From contig OZ020623.1 of the NCBI GenBank assembly GCA_963971575.1, forward strand, positions 16,370,980 through 16,434,979: a stretch of 64,000 nucleotides of DNA, given 5' to 3'. Positions 63,468-64,000 of this stretch are shown piece after piece. Each line of letters begins with the position of its first letter. Position 1 is the first letter of the stretch. The notes beneath the pieces were generated by a model. The model worked only from the letters and a program-made list of their open reading frames with translations. It was not told the origin of the DNA and made no database searches. Both the position numbers and the translations under genes were made by a program. The stretch comes from Liopterus haemorrhoidalis (taxonomy: Eukaryota; Arthropoda; Insecta; Coleoptera; Dytiscidae).

Positions 63468-63995
63468 CCCTTTACTGCATGAATTTTTATTTTTGGCTGA
63501 AATAATTCATGATCATTAGGAATTGGTTTTTATTGATAGAAAAATTAATTAAAAAAATATATTTAAAATATTAATTATTATTTTTATGAAAAAATAATAA
63601 TTAAAATAATAATTTAGGTTTTGTGCCATACATTTAACATTATGATTCTACATTATGTTGCAAAAGAAAATGATTCCGTATTATTTGCTCGTCAATTGCT
63701 AGGTGTTCTTCATTAGGGATTAAAAGCAGTCGCCCTCGAATTTTTTAAATAAAAGCTCGTCTTCTAGATTTTCTAGATTTCCTTTTTCAATAAATTCAGA
63801 GTTATCGTTGAAGCGCAAATTCCGCTTGATATCCTCAAATCTATTGCAGCCCATTACTTGAGATACTGCAGGATCCATTGCTGTGTAAGTGGCATATATG
63901 ACGATTCATGAAGTAACGTTCTGATTCAGTTTTAGAAGTAAAATAAAAAATAAAAATCTGAATGTGCTATATATGGCACACTATGCGGTAAAGGG
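63468..63995 (-). mobile_element. Internally deleted piggyBac element
   Basis: Inverted ends CCCTTTACTGCAT (63468) and, reversed, CCCTTTACCGCAT (ending 63995). The target site is TCAA at the left (mutated) and TTAA at 63996-63999. It is 528 bp with a fragment of transposase inside. Confidence 0.8.
63650..63878 (-). pseudogene. piggyBac transposase fragment
   Basis: MDPAVSQVMGCNRFEDIKRN, LRFNDNSEF, ELLFKKFEGDCF, then (frameshifted) IPNEEHLAIDEQI. The VMxxNRFExIxRxLxFxDN block and the xxxxSIDE(Q/R) catalytic-Asp region are the first conserved blocks of piggyBac transposases. The rest is deleted. Confidence 0.75.
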
Positions 63996-64000
63996 TTAAG

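Overview
This is a eukaryotic, AT-rich, repeat-dominated stretch, most likely from an insect. The evidence is the mix of mobile elements: Penelope-like, I-type LINE, Copia, mariner, Tc1, pogo/Tigger, hAT, piggyBac, PIF/Harbinger, Helitron, tRNA-derived SINEs and elements carrying CAGA arrays. A beetle or another large-genome insect is plausible, but I cannot fix the order. There are no operons, rRNA genes or CRISPR arrays. There is one assembly gap of Ns (29427-29627).

Layout. 1-1.25 kb: Penelope-like RT plus GIY-YIG, minus strand. 3.4-5.2 kb: hAT element with a perfect 8-bp target duplication, split by a LINE with its own 17-bp duplication. 5.9-7.8 kb: CAGA-array element with a 0.65-kb MITE inside. 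9.6-16.7 kb: nearly full-length but frameshifted I-type LINE, minus strand, with a glutamine-rich ORF1 and a CAGA-array element inserted in it. 17.4-19.3 kb: two tandem THAP-type elements. 20.2-21.2 kb: terminal-inverted-repeat element filled with a higher-order minisatellite. 22.3-29.1 kb: a Tc1 element holding a mariner, a MITE, and a long-TIR element that itself holds a LINE. 29.6-31.4 kb: LINE fragments interrupted by a PIF/Harbinger derivative. 31.5-36.1 kb: intact Copia retrotransposon with one 1371-codon gag-pol and identical LTRs, the only apparently competent element here. 36.9-38.3 kb: LINE fragment split by a solo LTR. 39-52 kb: PIF-like, mariner, pogo and hAT elements plus SINEs. 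52.9-56.7 kb: fragment of a LINE with a restriction-like endonuclease, then a CAGA-family element holding a hAT that holds a Helitron. 61-64 kb: hAT elements, a Helitron tail and an internally deleted piggyBac.

Host genes are almost absent. The best candidate is the last exon of a small secreted, tyrosine-rich protein (56914-57087, minus), which has a splice acceptor, a signal-peptide-like segment and a poly(A) signal. A second, weaker candidate exon lies at 57667-57880.

The window is best read as layered transposition with readable chronology: target duplications, and host reading frames that resume across insertions, give the order of events at several loci. I found no convincing wholly new system. 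The most interesting items are the small secreted-protein exon, two mariner copies that both lack the second catalytic Asp, the SINE/LINE shared tails, a higher-order repeat inside a transposon, and a hammerhead-like core.
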